Below are positions 16,232-24,604 of a stretch of DNA of 38,599 bases, in pieces; within the stretch, counting starts at the first letter, position 1; the number at the start of each line of letters is the position of its first letter. The stretch comes from Planctomycetes bacterium UBA4800 (GTDB taxonomy: Bacteria > Planctomycetota > UBA8108 > UBA8890 > UBA8898). Where the stretch lies: assembly GCA_002402755.1 (NCBI GenBank), contig DHGK01000125.1:7822-46420 (forward strand), given 5' to 3'. The notes beneath the pieces are model-generated. The model was not told the origin of the DNA. It saw only the letters and a program-made list of their open reading frames with translations, and did no database searches. The translations under genes and the position numbers were made by a program.

Positions 16232-17312
16232 CCGGCGGTTCCCGCGCACGGGCGGGTTCATCCGCATTCTCACGGATGGAATGCGCGAGGAGGGCTTCGA
16301 TGTCCGCGTCGTTGCGCCCGGCGCGCGCGGGGGGGCCGAGAGCGCCGCCGGCTTTCCCGTGCCGGCCGTGCGGCTCAAGACCGCCGCGCCGTCCCGCGTG
16401 CTGCAGTTCCTGTACATCGTGTCCGCCGCGAGCGCGTGCGTGCGCGAGGGATGCCGCCGGCGGCCCGATGCGCTGCTCGTCCACTGGGTGCTGCCGGCCG
16501 GACCGGCGGCGCTGTGGGCGGCGCGGAAGCTCGGGATTCCGCTGTTCGCCTGGGCCCACGGGTCGGACCTGGAAGTGTACGCCGCCCGCGGCGGCATCAT
16601 GCGTGCGGCGGCGCGGGCCGTCGTGCGCGGCGCCTCGGGCGTGTTCGCGGCGTCGGGGAGCCTGTGTCGAAGAGCGGCTGCGCTCGGCGCCGCCGCCGTC
16701 GCGCACCTTCCCGTGGGGGTTGCGTCCGTGTTCAAGGACGCGCCGCCGGCGCCGCGCCCCGCCGGTCCCTTCACGATCCTGTTCTGCGGCGACTTCATCC
16801 CCGAGAAGGGCGTGCGCGAGCTTGTCGCCGCGCGGAGGCTGCTGGGGCCCGGCCGGCCCGCGCGGTGGGTGTGCGCCGGCGCCGGGCCGCTCGGACCGGC
16901 GCTCGCGCGCGCCGGCTTCGATGTCCGCGGGGCCCTGGACGCGGCCGATGTGGCGGCACTGATGGATGCAAGCCGCGTGCTCGTCCTGCCGAGCAGGTCC
17001 GAAGGAACCCCGCTCGTCATCCAGGAGGCGCTCTGCCGGGGGCTTCCGGTGATCGCATCTTCGGTGGGAGGCGTCGGGGAGGTGGTGCGGCCGGGCCGCG
17101 AGGGGCTGCTGCTCGCGCCGCCCGTGCGCGGGCGGACGCTGGCGCGGGCGATCGCGGAGCTGTACGATACGCCCTCGCTGTGCGACACGCTGGCCGCGTA
17201 CGCGCGCGCACGAGGCGCCGAGGTGCGGACGGCGCGGGAGACCGCGGCGTCGTTTCGGCGCACGCTCGCGGCCTGGGAATGCGCCCGAGGAGGCCCGCCA
17301 TCGACGCCGTGA
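16191..17312 (+). CDS. Glycosyltransferase family 4 (GT-B fold)
   Basis: A 373-aa retaining glycosyltransferase of the GT-B fold that would transfer a sugar from a nucleotide donor to an unknown acceptor. The N-terminal domain begins RLLVLTAAWPSRRFPRTGGF, as in many GT4 enzymes, and HWVLPAG and WAHGSD follow. The C-terminal donor-binding domain has TILFCGDFIPEKGVRELV and the E-x7-E motif in SEGTPLVIQEALCRGLPVI. The ATG at 16191 lies inside the end of the HAD gene; earlier in-frame starts would only lengthen that overlap. It is linked to the next gene by a GTGA overlap. With the following methyltransferase and TMTC-like protein it suggests surface glycan or glycoprotein synthesis. Confidence 0.88.
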   Translation: MHTRLLVLTAAWPSRRFPRTGGFIRILTDGMREEGFDVRVVAPGARGGAESAAGFPVPAVRLKTAAPSRVLQFLYIVSAASACVREGCRRRPDALLVHWVLPAGPAALWAARKLGIPLFAWAHGSDLEVYAARGGIMRAAARAVVRGASGVFAASGSLCRRAAALGAAAVAHLPVGVASVFKDAPPAPRPAGPFTILFCGDFIPEKGVRELVAARRLLGPGRPARWVCAGAGPLGPALARAGFDVRGALDAADVAALMDASRVLVLPSRSEGTPLVIQEALCRGLPVIASSVGGVGEVVRPGREGLLLAPPVRGRTLARAIAELYDTPSLCDTLAAYARARGAEVRTARETAASFRRTLAAWECARGGPPSTP

Positions 17313-17980
17313 CGACGTACGAACGCTACTGGAAGGCCCGTGAGGGCGCCGTTCGGGAGCGCCTCCGCCGGCGAAGCCTTCAGCGGGCGCGCGCCGCGCA
17401 TGCGATGCTGGCGATCCGGAGCGGCACGTTGCTCGACGTGGGATGCGGCCCGGGCTTCGCGGCCGAGTTCTTCGCGGCGCGGGGATTCGCCGTGACGGGC
17501 GTCGAGCCCGCGCCGTCGGCGGCGCAGGACGCGCGCACGCGCGGGATCACGGTCGTGGAAGGCGATCTGTCGGCGGGCGCGCTGCCGCCGGGGCCGTTCG
17601 ATGTCGTGCTCGCGCTGGAGGTGCTCGAGCATCTCGCCGACCCGATCGCGGCCCTCGGCGCGCTCATGCGCGCGGCGCGGCCGGACGGCGAGGTCGTGGT
17701 GTCGCTGCCGAACGAGTGGCACATCCTGCGGCGGCTCGCGTTGCTCCTCGGCGCGGAGCCCCTAGGGGGCGCCGAGGATCCCCACATCCGGCACTTCGGC
17801 CTGCGCGCGGCGCGGCGGCTCTTCGATGCGGCCGGCGTGCCCGTGCGCGTCGAGCGTGCGGTCGCGATCATCCCGCCCTGGTGCGGCGCCGCCGATGCCG
17901 CGGGCCGGGTGCTCGCGCGGGCCGCGCCGCGGCTTTTCGGCCTGAGCTTCCTTTTCCTGGCGCGCAAGGAGGGGCGGTGA
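17309..17980 (+). CDS. Class I SAM-dependent methyltransferase
   Basis: A 223-aa Rossmann-fold methyltransferase. Motif I is LLDVGCGPGFAAEFF, the acidic residue ending strand 2 is in VTGVEPAPSA, and the post-I region ALEVLEHLADP and VVSLPN are typical of the UbiG/Methyltransf_11 group. The C-terminus (HIRHFGLRAARRLFDAAGV) resembles methyltransferases found in glycan and lipid clusters. The GTG at 17309 overlaps the stop of the GT4 gene as GTGA. An ATG at 17279 would add 10 residues and is possible. Its substrate is unknown; context suggests a sugar or sugar-lipid. Confidence 0.85.
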   Translation: MTTYERYWKAREGAVRERLRRRSLQRARAAHAMLAIRSGTLLDVGCGPGFAAEFFAARGFAVTGVEPAPSAAQDARTRGITVVEGDLSAGALPPGPFDVVLALEVLEHLADPIAALGALMRAARPDGEVVVSLPNEWHILRRLALLLGAEPLGGAEDPHIRHFGLRAARRLFDAAGVPVRVERAVAIIPPWCGAADAAGRVLARAAPRLFGLSFLFLARKEGR

Positions 17981-20811
17981 GAATACCGGCGCGCCTCGCG
18001 ATCCTGAGCATCCCGGCGGCGGCGCTGCTCCTGTACTGGGGCATGCTCGCCGTGAAGGACGGCGCGCGCCCGGAGTTCGTCTTCGACGACGTGAAGCTGA
18101 TCAAGGAGAACCCGTGGGCGGGCTCGCTCGCCGACAACGCGGCGGCGTTCGACATCTTCTCGGACAGGTGGGAGCAGGAGAGCGTTCGCATCAACTACCG
18201 TCCGCTGCGATTTCTCTCGTACGCGATCGACTGGCGCCTGACGCGGTGGTTGTGGCCGGACGAGCAGGAGCTGCGCACCACGGTGTTTCACGCCCACAAC
18301 ATGCTCTTGCACGCACTGAACGGAGTGCTACTGCTGCTCGTGCTCGCACGCCTCCTGCCCGGCAGGGGCGGGCTGCCGCTCTTCCTCGCCCTCGTGTGGG
18401 TCGTCCATCCCCTTGCGACCGAGTCGGTGGCATACGTGTCGGGGCGCCGCGACGTGCTGTTCGCGGCGTGCTACCTCGGCGCGCTCGCGGTGTACCTGCA
18501 CGGCGCGCGCGAGTGGTGGCGGATTGCGCTGGCGGGGCTCCTGTACGTGCTCGGCATGCTGACCAAGGAGATGGCGGCGACGCTGCCCGCAGCCATGGCG
18601 CTGAGCGATATGTTTCTGCGCAGGCGGATCGATCGCCGCGCGGCGGCGTGCTATGCGCTTCTCGGCGCGGCGGGCGCCGCGTACATCGCCTTCAAGCTCG
18701 GCGTGAAGAACCCGGGCGGCGGCGCGCCGTACTGGGGCGGCACCCTGTGCACGGCGCTTCTCACGGAGGCGCGCGCGGTCTTCAGGTACATCTACCTGGC
18801 CCTCGTTCCGCTGGAGCTTTCTGCGGACTGGTCCTACGCCGCGATCAGGCCCTCCTCGGGCCTGATCGATCCCTGGACGACGCTGCCCGCCGCGGCCGTC
18901 GCGTCGGCGTGCGCGGCGGCCGCCGCATGGACGTTCATCCGGCGGCGGTCGTGCTGGGCGTTCGGCGCGTGTCTCTTTCTCGTGATGCTGTCGCCGGTCA
19001 TGCAGATCGTGCCGCACCCCGAGCGCTTCGCCGAGCGGTACATGTACCTTCCGCTCGCGGCCCTTCTGCTCGCGGGCGCCATGGCGTGCAACGCGCTCCG
19101 CCCGCTCGTGACCGGGAAGATCCTGGCCGCGGCCGTGCTCATCGTGTTTGCCGCGAGGACGTACGTGAGGACCGACGACTGGAGGTCCTCGATGTCGCTG
19201 TGGAAGAGCGCCGTCGCGGTCAATCCGGAGTGTGCCCGCGCGCGCCTCGGCCTTGCGTTCGCGCTGTCCGGCGCGAAGCGCTGGCAGGACGCCGGCACGC
19301 ATCTGGACCGCGCGATCGAGATTCTCGCGACGCTGCCGTCGCCGAGCCCGCTCGAGCGCGGGCACGCGCTCCAGGCGCGGGCGTTCCGCGCGCAGGCCGA
19401 CGCGGCGTACGGGGATGCGCTCAAGGCCGAGCTGGCGGGCCTCGCGCCCGACGACCCTCGCCGCGGCACCCTCAGGGACGGCGCGCGCATGCGCTACTCC
19501 CGGGCCGCCGCGGACTACGAGCATCTGCTCGGGAGCGTCGATGTCGATGGCCGCCCGTTCGCCGCGGGCCCGGGCGCGATCGCCACCTACGGGCTCCTGG
19601 GGGCGGTGTGCTTCAGGCTTGAGCGGTACGACCGGGCCGATGCCGCGTACCGGCACGTGCTCGCGCTGAGCGAGGGGTCGGGTTCGGCCGCGCGGCCCGC
19701 GCGGGAGGCGCGCTTCTGGCTGGGCATGATCGCGCTCGCGGGCGGGAAGACCACGCTCGGGACGCGGCAGATCCTCAGGGCGGCGCAGGACGCCGGAGAT
19801 GTGCGCGAGGCCTTTGCGTACAAGGCCCAGCTTGCGGAGATCCTCCGGAAGGTGGGGAGGTGGAGTGCGGCCCTCGACATCTACGATGAGATCAGGCCGC
19901 ACGCCGAGGGACAGGAGCGCCTGGCGGTGGATTACGCCCGGGCGGAGATCTTCGACCGGCTGGGGAAGCGCAGCGATGCGATCATGCTGCTGCGAGAGCT
20001 GCTCGAGCGGCAACCCGACCTGGTTCCCGCCGAGATCAGTCTCATCGACCTCGAGCTCAAGGATGGGCGCTGGCGGGAGGTCAGAACGCGCCTGGCCGCG
20101 CTCAAGGCGCGCCACGGAAGGCTGCCCGTGCTCGCGGCGTACGAGAAGCAGATCGCGCTGCAGGAAGAGCTGGCGGCCAAGGCGCCGTCGCAGGTACGGC
20201 GGGCGCTCGATGCCGAGACGCTGCTCGCCGCCGGCCGCGAGAACATGGACGCGGGCGCGTGGGGATTCGCAGTCGAGGCCTTCAAGGATGCGTTCGTCGC
20301 CGCGGAGGCCGCGGGGAGCAAGGAAACGGCGCTTCGCGCGCTCAGGTACCTCGCGCGGAGCCTGCAGCGCGCCGGAAGGCCGATCGAAGCGCTTCCGGTG
20401 CTGCAGAAGGCGCTGGCGGCGTCGCCCGACGACCCGCGGTTCCTGAAGGATCTGGGCGACCTGCATGCCGGCAGCCTCGAGAACATGCAGGAGGCGCTCG
20501 CGGCCTACACGCGCCTCGCGGCGGCGGCTGGCGATGGCGCCACGCGCGTCGAGGCCAACCTGGCGATGGGCGGCCTGCTGGAGAAGAACGGCGCCGGCGA
20601 GGAGGCCGCGATGTGCTACGACCGTGCCGCGCAGGCCGGCAGCGTGCCGCCCGCGATTCACAGGCGGCGGGGCGAGCTGTGGGAGGCTGCCGGCGACGTT
20701 GCCAGGGCCCGCGCCGCCTACGATGCCTACCTGGAATGCGAGGAGGATCCGGAGACGCGCCGTGCGGTCGAGGAACGGCGGCGGGCGCTGCCGAGCGGGG
20801 AGACGCCGTGA
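17977..20811 (+). CDS. TMTC-like GT-C membrane protein with C-terminal TPR array
   Basis: A 944-aa protein with a polytopic N-terminal half (about 9-11 helices to residue 400) and a long TPR half. The first extracytoplasmic loop carries FVFDDVKLIKENPW near residues 34-47, then YRPLRFLSYAI, HNMLLHALNGVLLLL, HPLATESVAYVSGRRD and LTKEMAATLP. This is the pattern of the TMTC/PMT-type GT-C family, in which the acidic DD pair in loop 1 is catalytic and the donor is a lipid-linked sugar such as polyprenyl-phosphate mannose. It probably glycosylates exported proteins, though this is inferred. The GTG at 17977 has AGGAGGGG just upstream and overlaps the methyltransferase stop. It is coupled to rsmE by another GTGA. 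Confidence 0.83.
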   Translation: MRIPARLAILSIPAAALLLYWGMLAVKDGARPEFVFDDVKLIKENPWAGSLADNAAAFDIFSDRWEQESVRINYRPLRFLSYAIDWRLTRWLWPDEQELRTTVFHAHNMLLHALNGVLLLLVLARLLPGRGGLPLFLALVWVVHPLATESVAYVSGRRDVLFAACYLGALAVYLHGAREWWRIALAGLLYVLGMLTKEMAATLPAAMALSDMFLRRRIDRRAAACYALLGAAGAAYIAFKLGVKNPGGGAPYWGGTLCTALLTEARAVFRYIYLALVPLELSADWSYAAIRPSSGLIDPWTTLPAAAVASACAAAAAWTFIRRRSCWAFGACLFLVMLSPVMQIVPHPERFAERYMYLPLAALLLAGAMACNALRPLVTGKILAAAVLIVFAARTYVRTDDWRSSMSLWKSAVAVNPECARARLGLAFALSGAKRWQDAGTHLDRAIEILATLPSPSPLERGHALQARAFRAQADAAYGDALKAELAGLAPDDPRRGTLRDGARMRYSRAAADYEHLLGSVDVDGRPFAAGPGAIATYGLLGAVCFRLERYDRADAAYRHVLALSEGSGSAARPAREARFWLGMIALAGGKTTLGTRQILRAAQDAGDVREAFAYKAQLAEILRKVGRWSAALDIYDEIRPHAEGQERLAVDYARAEIFDRLGKRSDAIMLLRELLERQPDLVPAEISLIDLELKDGRWREVRTRLAALKARHGRLPVLAAYEKQIALQEELAAKAPSQVRRALDAETLLAAGRENMDAGAWGFAVEAFKDAFVAAEAAGSKETALRALRYLARSLQRAGRPIEALPVLQKALAASPDDPRFLKDLGDLHAGSLENMQEALAAYTRLAAAAGDGATRVEANLAMGGLLEKNGAGEEAAMCYDRAAQAGSVPPAIHRRRGELWEAAGDVARARAAYDAYLECEEDPETRRAVEERRRALPSGETP

Positions 20812-21512
20812 GACGCGTGCGCGTCCACATCCCCGGCGCCGCCGCGGGGTCGCGCATCATGCTTCCCGCGGGCGAGGCGCACCACGTCCGCGACGTGCTC
20901 AGGCTGGGGGAAGGCGCGATCCTCGAGGTCATCGATGGGGAGGGGCGCCGCCGCGGAGCCGTCATCGTCGCCGCCGCCGGAGGGCGCGTCGAGGTGGCGG
21001 TGGCCGCGGATTCGGAGGAGACATGCGCGCCGGCGCCCGTCACCGTGGCCGCGGCGCTCGTCAAGAAGGGACTGGATGATGCGGTTCGCGGGATCGTCGA
21101 GATCGGCGCCGCGCGCTTCGTGCCGCTCGTCACCGCACGCACCGTCAAGGGGCTGGAGCCCAGGACGGAACGGTGGACGCGAATCGCCGCGGAGGCCCAG
21201 AAGCAGTGCGGCCGTTCCCGCCGGCTGGAGATAATGCCGTGCCGCTCCTTCGAGGACTTCCTCGCGGCCGTTCCGCCGGGGACGCGCTTTGTTGCGGACG
21301 TTGCGGCCCCGGGCCTGCTCGCGACCCGCGCCGCAGGCGCGCCGCCTCCGTATGAGATCCTTATCGGCCCTGAGGGGGGCTTCACGGGGGAAGAGCTTTC
21401 CGCCATGGCGGCGGCGGGGTGCCGCCCGGCAAGCCTCGGCGCCTACACGCTGAGAACGGAAACCGCAGTCGTGGTCGCAGCCGCGGTGCTGGTGCAGGCG
21501 GCGGGCCCTTAG
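20808..21512 (+). CDS. rsmE: 16S rRNA (uracil(1498)-N3)-methyltransferase
   Basis: RsmE methylates N3 of U1498 in 16S rRNA on the assembled 30S subunit, using SAM. The 234-aa protein has an N-terminal PUA-like domain (HHVRDVLRLGEGAILEVIDG) and a SPOUT domain. Its knot motifs are LIGPEGGFTGEE and LGAYTLRTETAVVVA, and KQCGRSRRLEI is also conserved. The GTG start overlaps the stop of the TMTC-like gene as GTGA, with GGGGAG 5 nt before it. Placement behind a glycosylation cassette is probably an operon of convenience. Confidence 0.93.
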   Translation: MRRVRVHIPGAAAGSRIMLPAGEAHHVRDVLRLGEGAILEVIDGEGRRRGAVIVAAAGGRVEVAVAADSEETCAPAPVTVAAALVKKGLDDAVRGIVEIGAARFVPLVTARTVKGLEPRTERWTRIAAEAQKQCGRSRRLEIMPCRSFEDFLAAVPPGTRFVADVAAPGLLATRAAGAPPPYEILIGPEGGFTGEELSAMAAAGCRPASLGAYTLRTETAVVVAAAVLVQAAGP

Positions 21513-21514
21513 CC

Positions 21515-21587
21515 CCGAAGGCACGAAGGGTCTCGGGTGCATCCCGAGCGCGCGGTGATTCTGCGCCGATCCCTGGTGCCTTCGTGG
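21515..21587. repeat. Palindromic intergenic element, copy 1
   Basis: The arm CCGAAGGCACGAAGGG at 21515-21530 is complementary, with one small offset, to CCCTGGTGCCTTCGTGG at 21571-21587. Between them lies a perfect CTCGGG/CCCGAG hairpin with a 5-nt loop (21532-21548). The arms share the GAAGGC-x-C-x-AAG pattern with the element at 24348-24478, so both look like members of one dispersed repeat family. The rest of the 315-nt spacer holds only the rplM promoter and no gene. Confidence 0.5.
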
Positions 21588-21751
21588 CGTTCATTGGCGT
21601 GGAAGGCCCTCCGAGTGTCCAGCGGGATCCGACATGAGCGGTCTCTCACGCACGGGAACTGGAGCTACAGACCTGGACCTTGTCTAAAGCCGCGGGCCCC
21701 CGCGCCCGACGTACTGTCAAGACAGGGTCGCCGGCGCCGCGGCGATCGCCC

Positions 21752-21780
21752 TTGACAGCCTGCCGCGCGCGGGCTAATAT
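21752..21780 (+). promoter_or_regulatory. Consensus promoter of rplM-rpsI
   Basis: A perfect -35 TTGACA (21752-21757), a 17-nt spacer and TAATAT (21775-21780), 47 nt before the rplM ATG. This is the expected strong housekeeping promoter for ribosomal protein genes. A CTGTC-AA-GACAG inverted repeat (21714-21725) lies just upstream and could be an operator; that is speculative. Confidence 0.88.
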
Positions 21781-21827
21781 CGTTCCTTTTCCCTGGTCTT
21801 CATTGCAATCATGCTGACAGGTGGAAT

Positions 21828-22268
21828 ATGCGCACCTACTGGCCGAAGAAGGAAGAAGTGGTGCACAAGTGGTACCACGTCGACGCCGAGGGCAAGATCC
21901 TGGGCCGCCTTGCGGTCAAGATCGCCCGCGTGCTCATGGGCAAGCACAAGCCGATCTTCTCGCCGCACGTTGACACGGGCGATTTCGTCGTCGTGACCAA
22001 TGCCGAGAAGGTCAAGGTCACGGGCCGGAAGCTGACGCAGCGGCTGTACTGGCGCGATTCGCGCCACCACAGCAGCCTCAAGTCGCAATCCATGGCCGAG
22101 ATCCTCGCCTCCAGCAAGCCCGAGCGCGTGCTGTACCTGGCGGTCAAGCGCATGCTTCCCAAGCGCGTGCTCGGACGCCAGATGCTGCGGAAGCTGAAGG
22201 TGTATGCCGGCCCGGACAACCCGCATGCCGCGCAGAAGCTCGAGAAGCTCGATGCGGCGGTACGCTGA
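21828..22268 (+). CDS. rplM: 50S ribosomal protein L13 (uL13)
   Basis: A structural protein of the large ribosomal subunit that binds 23S rRNA early in assembly. The 146-aa sequence is full length. It has WYHVDAEGKILGRLAVKIARVL, the GDFVVVTNAEKVKVTGRK block and the VKRMLPKRVLGRQMLRKLKVY region typical of uL13. AGGTGG precedes the ATG. It is followed 18 nt later by rpsI, the usual bacterial pairing. Confidence 0.97.
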   Translation: MRTYWPKKEEVVHKWYHVDAEGKILGRLAVKIARVLMGKHKPIFSPHVDTGDFVVVTNAEKVKVTGRKLTQRLYWRDSRHHSSLKSQSMAEILASSKPERVLYLAVKRMLPKRVLGRQMLRKLKVYAGPDNPHAAQKLEKLDAAVR

Positions 22269-22286
22269 ACGATCGGAGGTTGATAC

Positions 22287-22676
22287 ATGGCGACGTTGTA
22301 CGTGGGCACCGGACGCAGGAAGAACGCCGTCGCGCGCGTGCGCATGGTCGATGGCACGGGCCGCATGTTCGTCAACGACCGCGAGGCGACCGAGTACTTC
22401 CGGCTCCTGAAGTACCTGGAGTTCGCCCGCGCGCCGCTCGTGACCACCAAGACCGAGAAGAGCTTCGACATCACGATCAACGTCGACGGCGGCGGGCTCC
22501 ACGGCCAGGCGGGCGCCGTCCGCCTCGGTATCGCCCGCGCGCTCGCGAAGATGAGCCCGGACAACGAGAAGCTCATGCGCGATGGCAAGTTCCTCACCCG
22601 CGATGCGCGCTCCAAGGAGCGCAAGAAGTACGGGCGGCGCGGCGCGCGGCGCGGCTTCCAGTTCTCGAAGCGCTGA
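22287..22676 (+). CDS. rpsI: 30S ribosomal protein S9 (uS9)
   Basis: A small-subunit protein whose C-terminal tail reaches the P-site tRNA. The 129-aa product is full length, with GTGRRKNAVARVRMVDGTG at the start, GGGLHGQAGAVRLGIARAL in the middle, and the basic tail ERKKYGRRGARRGFQFSKR ending in the conserved Lys-Arg. GGAGG stands 8 nt before the ATG. It forms an operon with rplM. Confidence 0.97.
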   Translation: MATLYVGTGRRKNAVARVRMVDGTGRMFVNDREATEYFRLLKYLEFARAPLVTTKTEKSFDITINVDGGGLHGQAGAVRLGIARALAKMSPDNEKLMRDGKFLTRDARSKERKKYGRRGARRGFQFSKR

Positions 22677-22679
22677 TGC

Positions 22680-22697
22680 CGGCCCCGTGGGGGGCCG
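22680..22697 (+). other. Intercistronic GC hairpin after rpsI
   Basis: CGGCCCC and GGGGCCG form a perfect 7-bp stem with a GTGG loop, starting 3 nt after the rpsI stop and ending 9 nt before the next start. No T run follows. It may stabilise the rplM-rpsI mRNA or limit read-through into the flavoprotein gene. Confidence 0.5.
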
Positions 22698-22706
22698 CTC
22701 CGCGAC

Positions 22707-24296
22707 GTGGCGCTGATTCTCCGGCAGCTCACACGCCCGCTCGACGAGCGGGAGGACGATTTTCTCGCCCGGGTCGGGCGCATGCTCGCCGCCCGCGGGT
22801 GTCCTCCCCGTTCGTTGCGGCCCTACCGCCGATCCATCGATGCCCGTCCGGGCCGCCCGCTCGCGTTCGTCTATCACGTCGAGGTCGAGGTCCAGGACGA
22901 ACGGCGTCTCAGGTCGCGGTTTCGCGGCATGACCGCCGCGGCGGATGACGAGCGCGTCGAGGAGCCGCGGCCCGGGAAGACGCCGCTCGAAGGCCGGGTG
23001 CTGGTCGTGGGGGCCGGCCCCGCGGGGCTGTATGCCGCGCACTGCTTGGCCGCGGCCGGCTACCGGCCGCTCCTCTGCGAGCAAGGCCTGCCGCTCGGCG
23101 ACCGCGTGGCCGCCGTCAGGCGGTTCTTCCGCGATCGCATCCTCGACCCGGATGGCAATCTTCTCTTCGGCGAGGGCGGCGCGGGAACCTACTCCGATGG
23201 GAAGCTGCTCACGAGGACCAGCCGCCCCGGGGTGCGCGCGTGGTACCGGCTGCTCGTCCGCTGCGGGGCGCAGGAAGACATCCTCATCGACGCCCAGCCC
23301 CACATCGGCACCGATCGGCTGCGGGCCGTCGTGGAGGGCATGCGCGCGCGCATCCTCGCGGCGGGAGGCGAGATGCGCTTCCGTTGCCGGGTCGATGGGC
23401 TCAAGGTCGAGGAGGGACGCCTTCTCGCGGTCAGGGCCGGGGGGGAGTGGATCGCGGCGGGGGCCGTCGCATGGGCGCCCGGCCAGCATGCCGACGAGAC
23501 GTACGACCTCGTGGCCCGCGCAGGCGGATGCATCGAGCCGCGGCCCTACCAGCTCGGCGTACGGATCGAGCACGACCAGGAGGCGGTCGACAGGTGGCGC
23601 TACGGGGCGCACGCCGGCCACCCCGCACTGCCGCCGGCAAGCTACCAGATCACGTGGCATGCGCGCGAAGAGCGATTGCGCGGGGTGACCACCTTCTGCA
23701 TGTGTCCGGGAGGCGAGGTCGTGCCGATCGCGCCGTGCCAAGGGAGGCTCGGCACCAACGGCATGAGCTACTCGTTCAGGCGGAGGCGCTTCGCCAACAG
23801 CGCGCTGATCACGACGCTGGAAGCGCCCGGGGCCTCGTACGAGGAGGTGCTCGCCTTCCGGGCGCGGCTGGAGGCGCGCGTGTTCGAGGCGGGGGGCGGG
23901 GACTGGAGCGCGCCCGCGCAGCGCGCCGCGGATTTCACGGCGGGGATGTCCTCGGCCGCGATCCCCGCCGCGTCTTCCTACAGGCTCGGGCTGCGCGCCG
24001 CGCCCGTCGCGGAGCTGTTGCCCCCGGCGGCGGGCGCCTCGATCGGCGCCGCGCTGGCGCACTTCGACACGCTGCTCCGCGGGTTCGCGACGGGCGACGC
24101 CGTGCTCATCGGCGTGGAGTCGCGCGTGTCGTCGCCGCTGCGGATCAGGAGAACCGCGGCCGGGGAGAGCGCGGGCATCGCCGGGCTGTATCCCTGCGGG
24201 GAAGGCGCGGGGTATGCGAGCGGCATCACGAGCTCGGCGCTGGACGGGAAGCGCGCGGCGGATGCGATCATCGCGCGTTTCGCGCCGCCGCCCTGA
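22707..24296 (+). CDS. FAD-dependent oxidoreductase, COG2509-type
   Basis: A 529-aa flavoprotein of unknown substrate. Residues 1 to about 80 form the family's small N-terminal domain (LTRPLDEREDDFLARVGRML and SIDARPGRPLAFVYHVEVEV). A Rossmann FAD site follows, VLVVGAGPAGLYAAHCLAAAG. Later motifs are GEGGAGTYSDGKLLTR, QPHIGTDRL and ITWHAREERLRGVTTFCMCPGG. The C-terminal FAD contact is GLYPCGEGAGYASGITSSALDGKRAAD. This order is characteristic of the uncharacterised 'FAD-dependent dehydrogenase' family. The GTG at 22707 is chosen because the homology begins right there; a later ATG at 22930 would remove the N-terminal domain. It may be read from the rpsI transcript. Confidence 0.87.
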   Translation: MALILRQLTRPLDEREDDFLARVGRMLAARGCPPRSLRPYRRSIDARPGRPLAFVYHVEVEVQDERRLRSRFRGMTAAADDERVEEPRPGKTPLEGRVLVVGAGPAGLYAAHCLAAAGYRPLLCEQGLPLGDRVAAVRRFFRDRILDPDGNLLFGEGGAGTYSDGKLLTRTSRPGVRAWYRLLVRCGAQEDILIDAQPHIGTDRLRAVVEGMRARILAAGGEMRFRCRVDGLKVEEGRLLAVRAGGEWIAAGAVAWAPGQHADETYDLVARAGGCIEPRPYQLGVRIEHDQEAVDRWRYGAHAGHPALPPASYQITWHAREERLRGVTTFCMCPGGEVVPIAPCQGRLGTNGMSYSFRRRRFANSALITTLEAPGASYEEVLAFRARLEARVFEAGGGDWSAPAQRAADFTAGMSSAAIPAASSYRLGLRAAPVAELLPPAAGASIGAALAHFDTLLRGFATGDAVLIGVESRVSSPLRIRRTAAGESAGIAGLYPCGEGAGYASGITSSALDGKRAADAIIARFAPPP

Positions 24297-24347
24297 GCGC
24301 GGGGCCTGCATGGGCGTCGCTCCCGTGGACGCGAAGAACGAGGATTG

Positions 24348-24478
24348 CCGCGAAGGCGCCAAGACACCAAGGGCGCGCATGTCGCCCGATACCGCAGGAT
24401 GACGCCGCGATCGCGATCGCGCGGCGTGTCTCCGGCTGCCGGCGAGGCCGTTCCGTCGTGGTCTTCGTGCCCTCGCGG
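24348..24478. repeat. Palindromic intergenic element, copy 2
   Basis: The arms CCGCGAAGGCGCCAAGAC (24348-24365) and, on the other strand, CCGCGAGGGCACGAAGAC (24478 to 24461) match at 15 of 18 positions and face each other. The centre holds a perfect ACGCCGCG/CGCGGCGT stem (24402-24427) whose loop is itself a palindrome. A degenerate AAG-rich periodicity of about 10 nt extends to the left, to about 24330. The arm pattern is shared with 21515-21587. It occupies most of the 308-nt spacer. Confidence 0.5.
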
Positions 24479-24499
24479 CCAGCGGGCCGCCGGCGCGGG

Positions 24500-24528
24500 T
24501 TGCGGCGGCGCGGCGCGTAGGCTACACT
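24500..24528 (+). promoter_or_regulatory. Candidate promoter for the HAD gene
   Basis: TTGCGG (24500-24505), 17 nt and TACACT (24523-24528) match a housekeeping promoter moderately (3 of 6 and 4 of 6). The site stands 76 nt before the ATG at 24605. Confidence 0.35.
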
Positions 24529-24604
24529 CCGCCGGGCGAGGCGCTCGGCCGGTTCGCGCCGCGCACACTCCCCCGTCTCGATCCCTTGCCGGAGAACGCC
24601 GCTC

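Noticed and set aside
5142..17722. Very long open frames on the minus strand (5142-8831, 8701-12942, 12761-17722)
   Set aside because: They lie opposite well-supported plus-strand genes, have highly charged compositions typical of antisense frames in GC-rich DNA, and show no recognisable domains.
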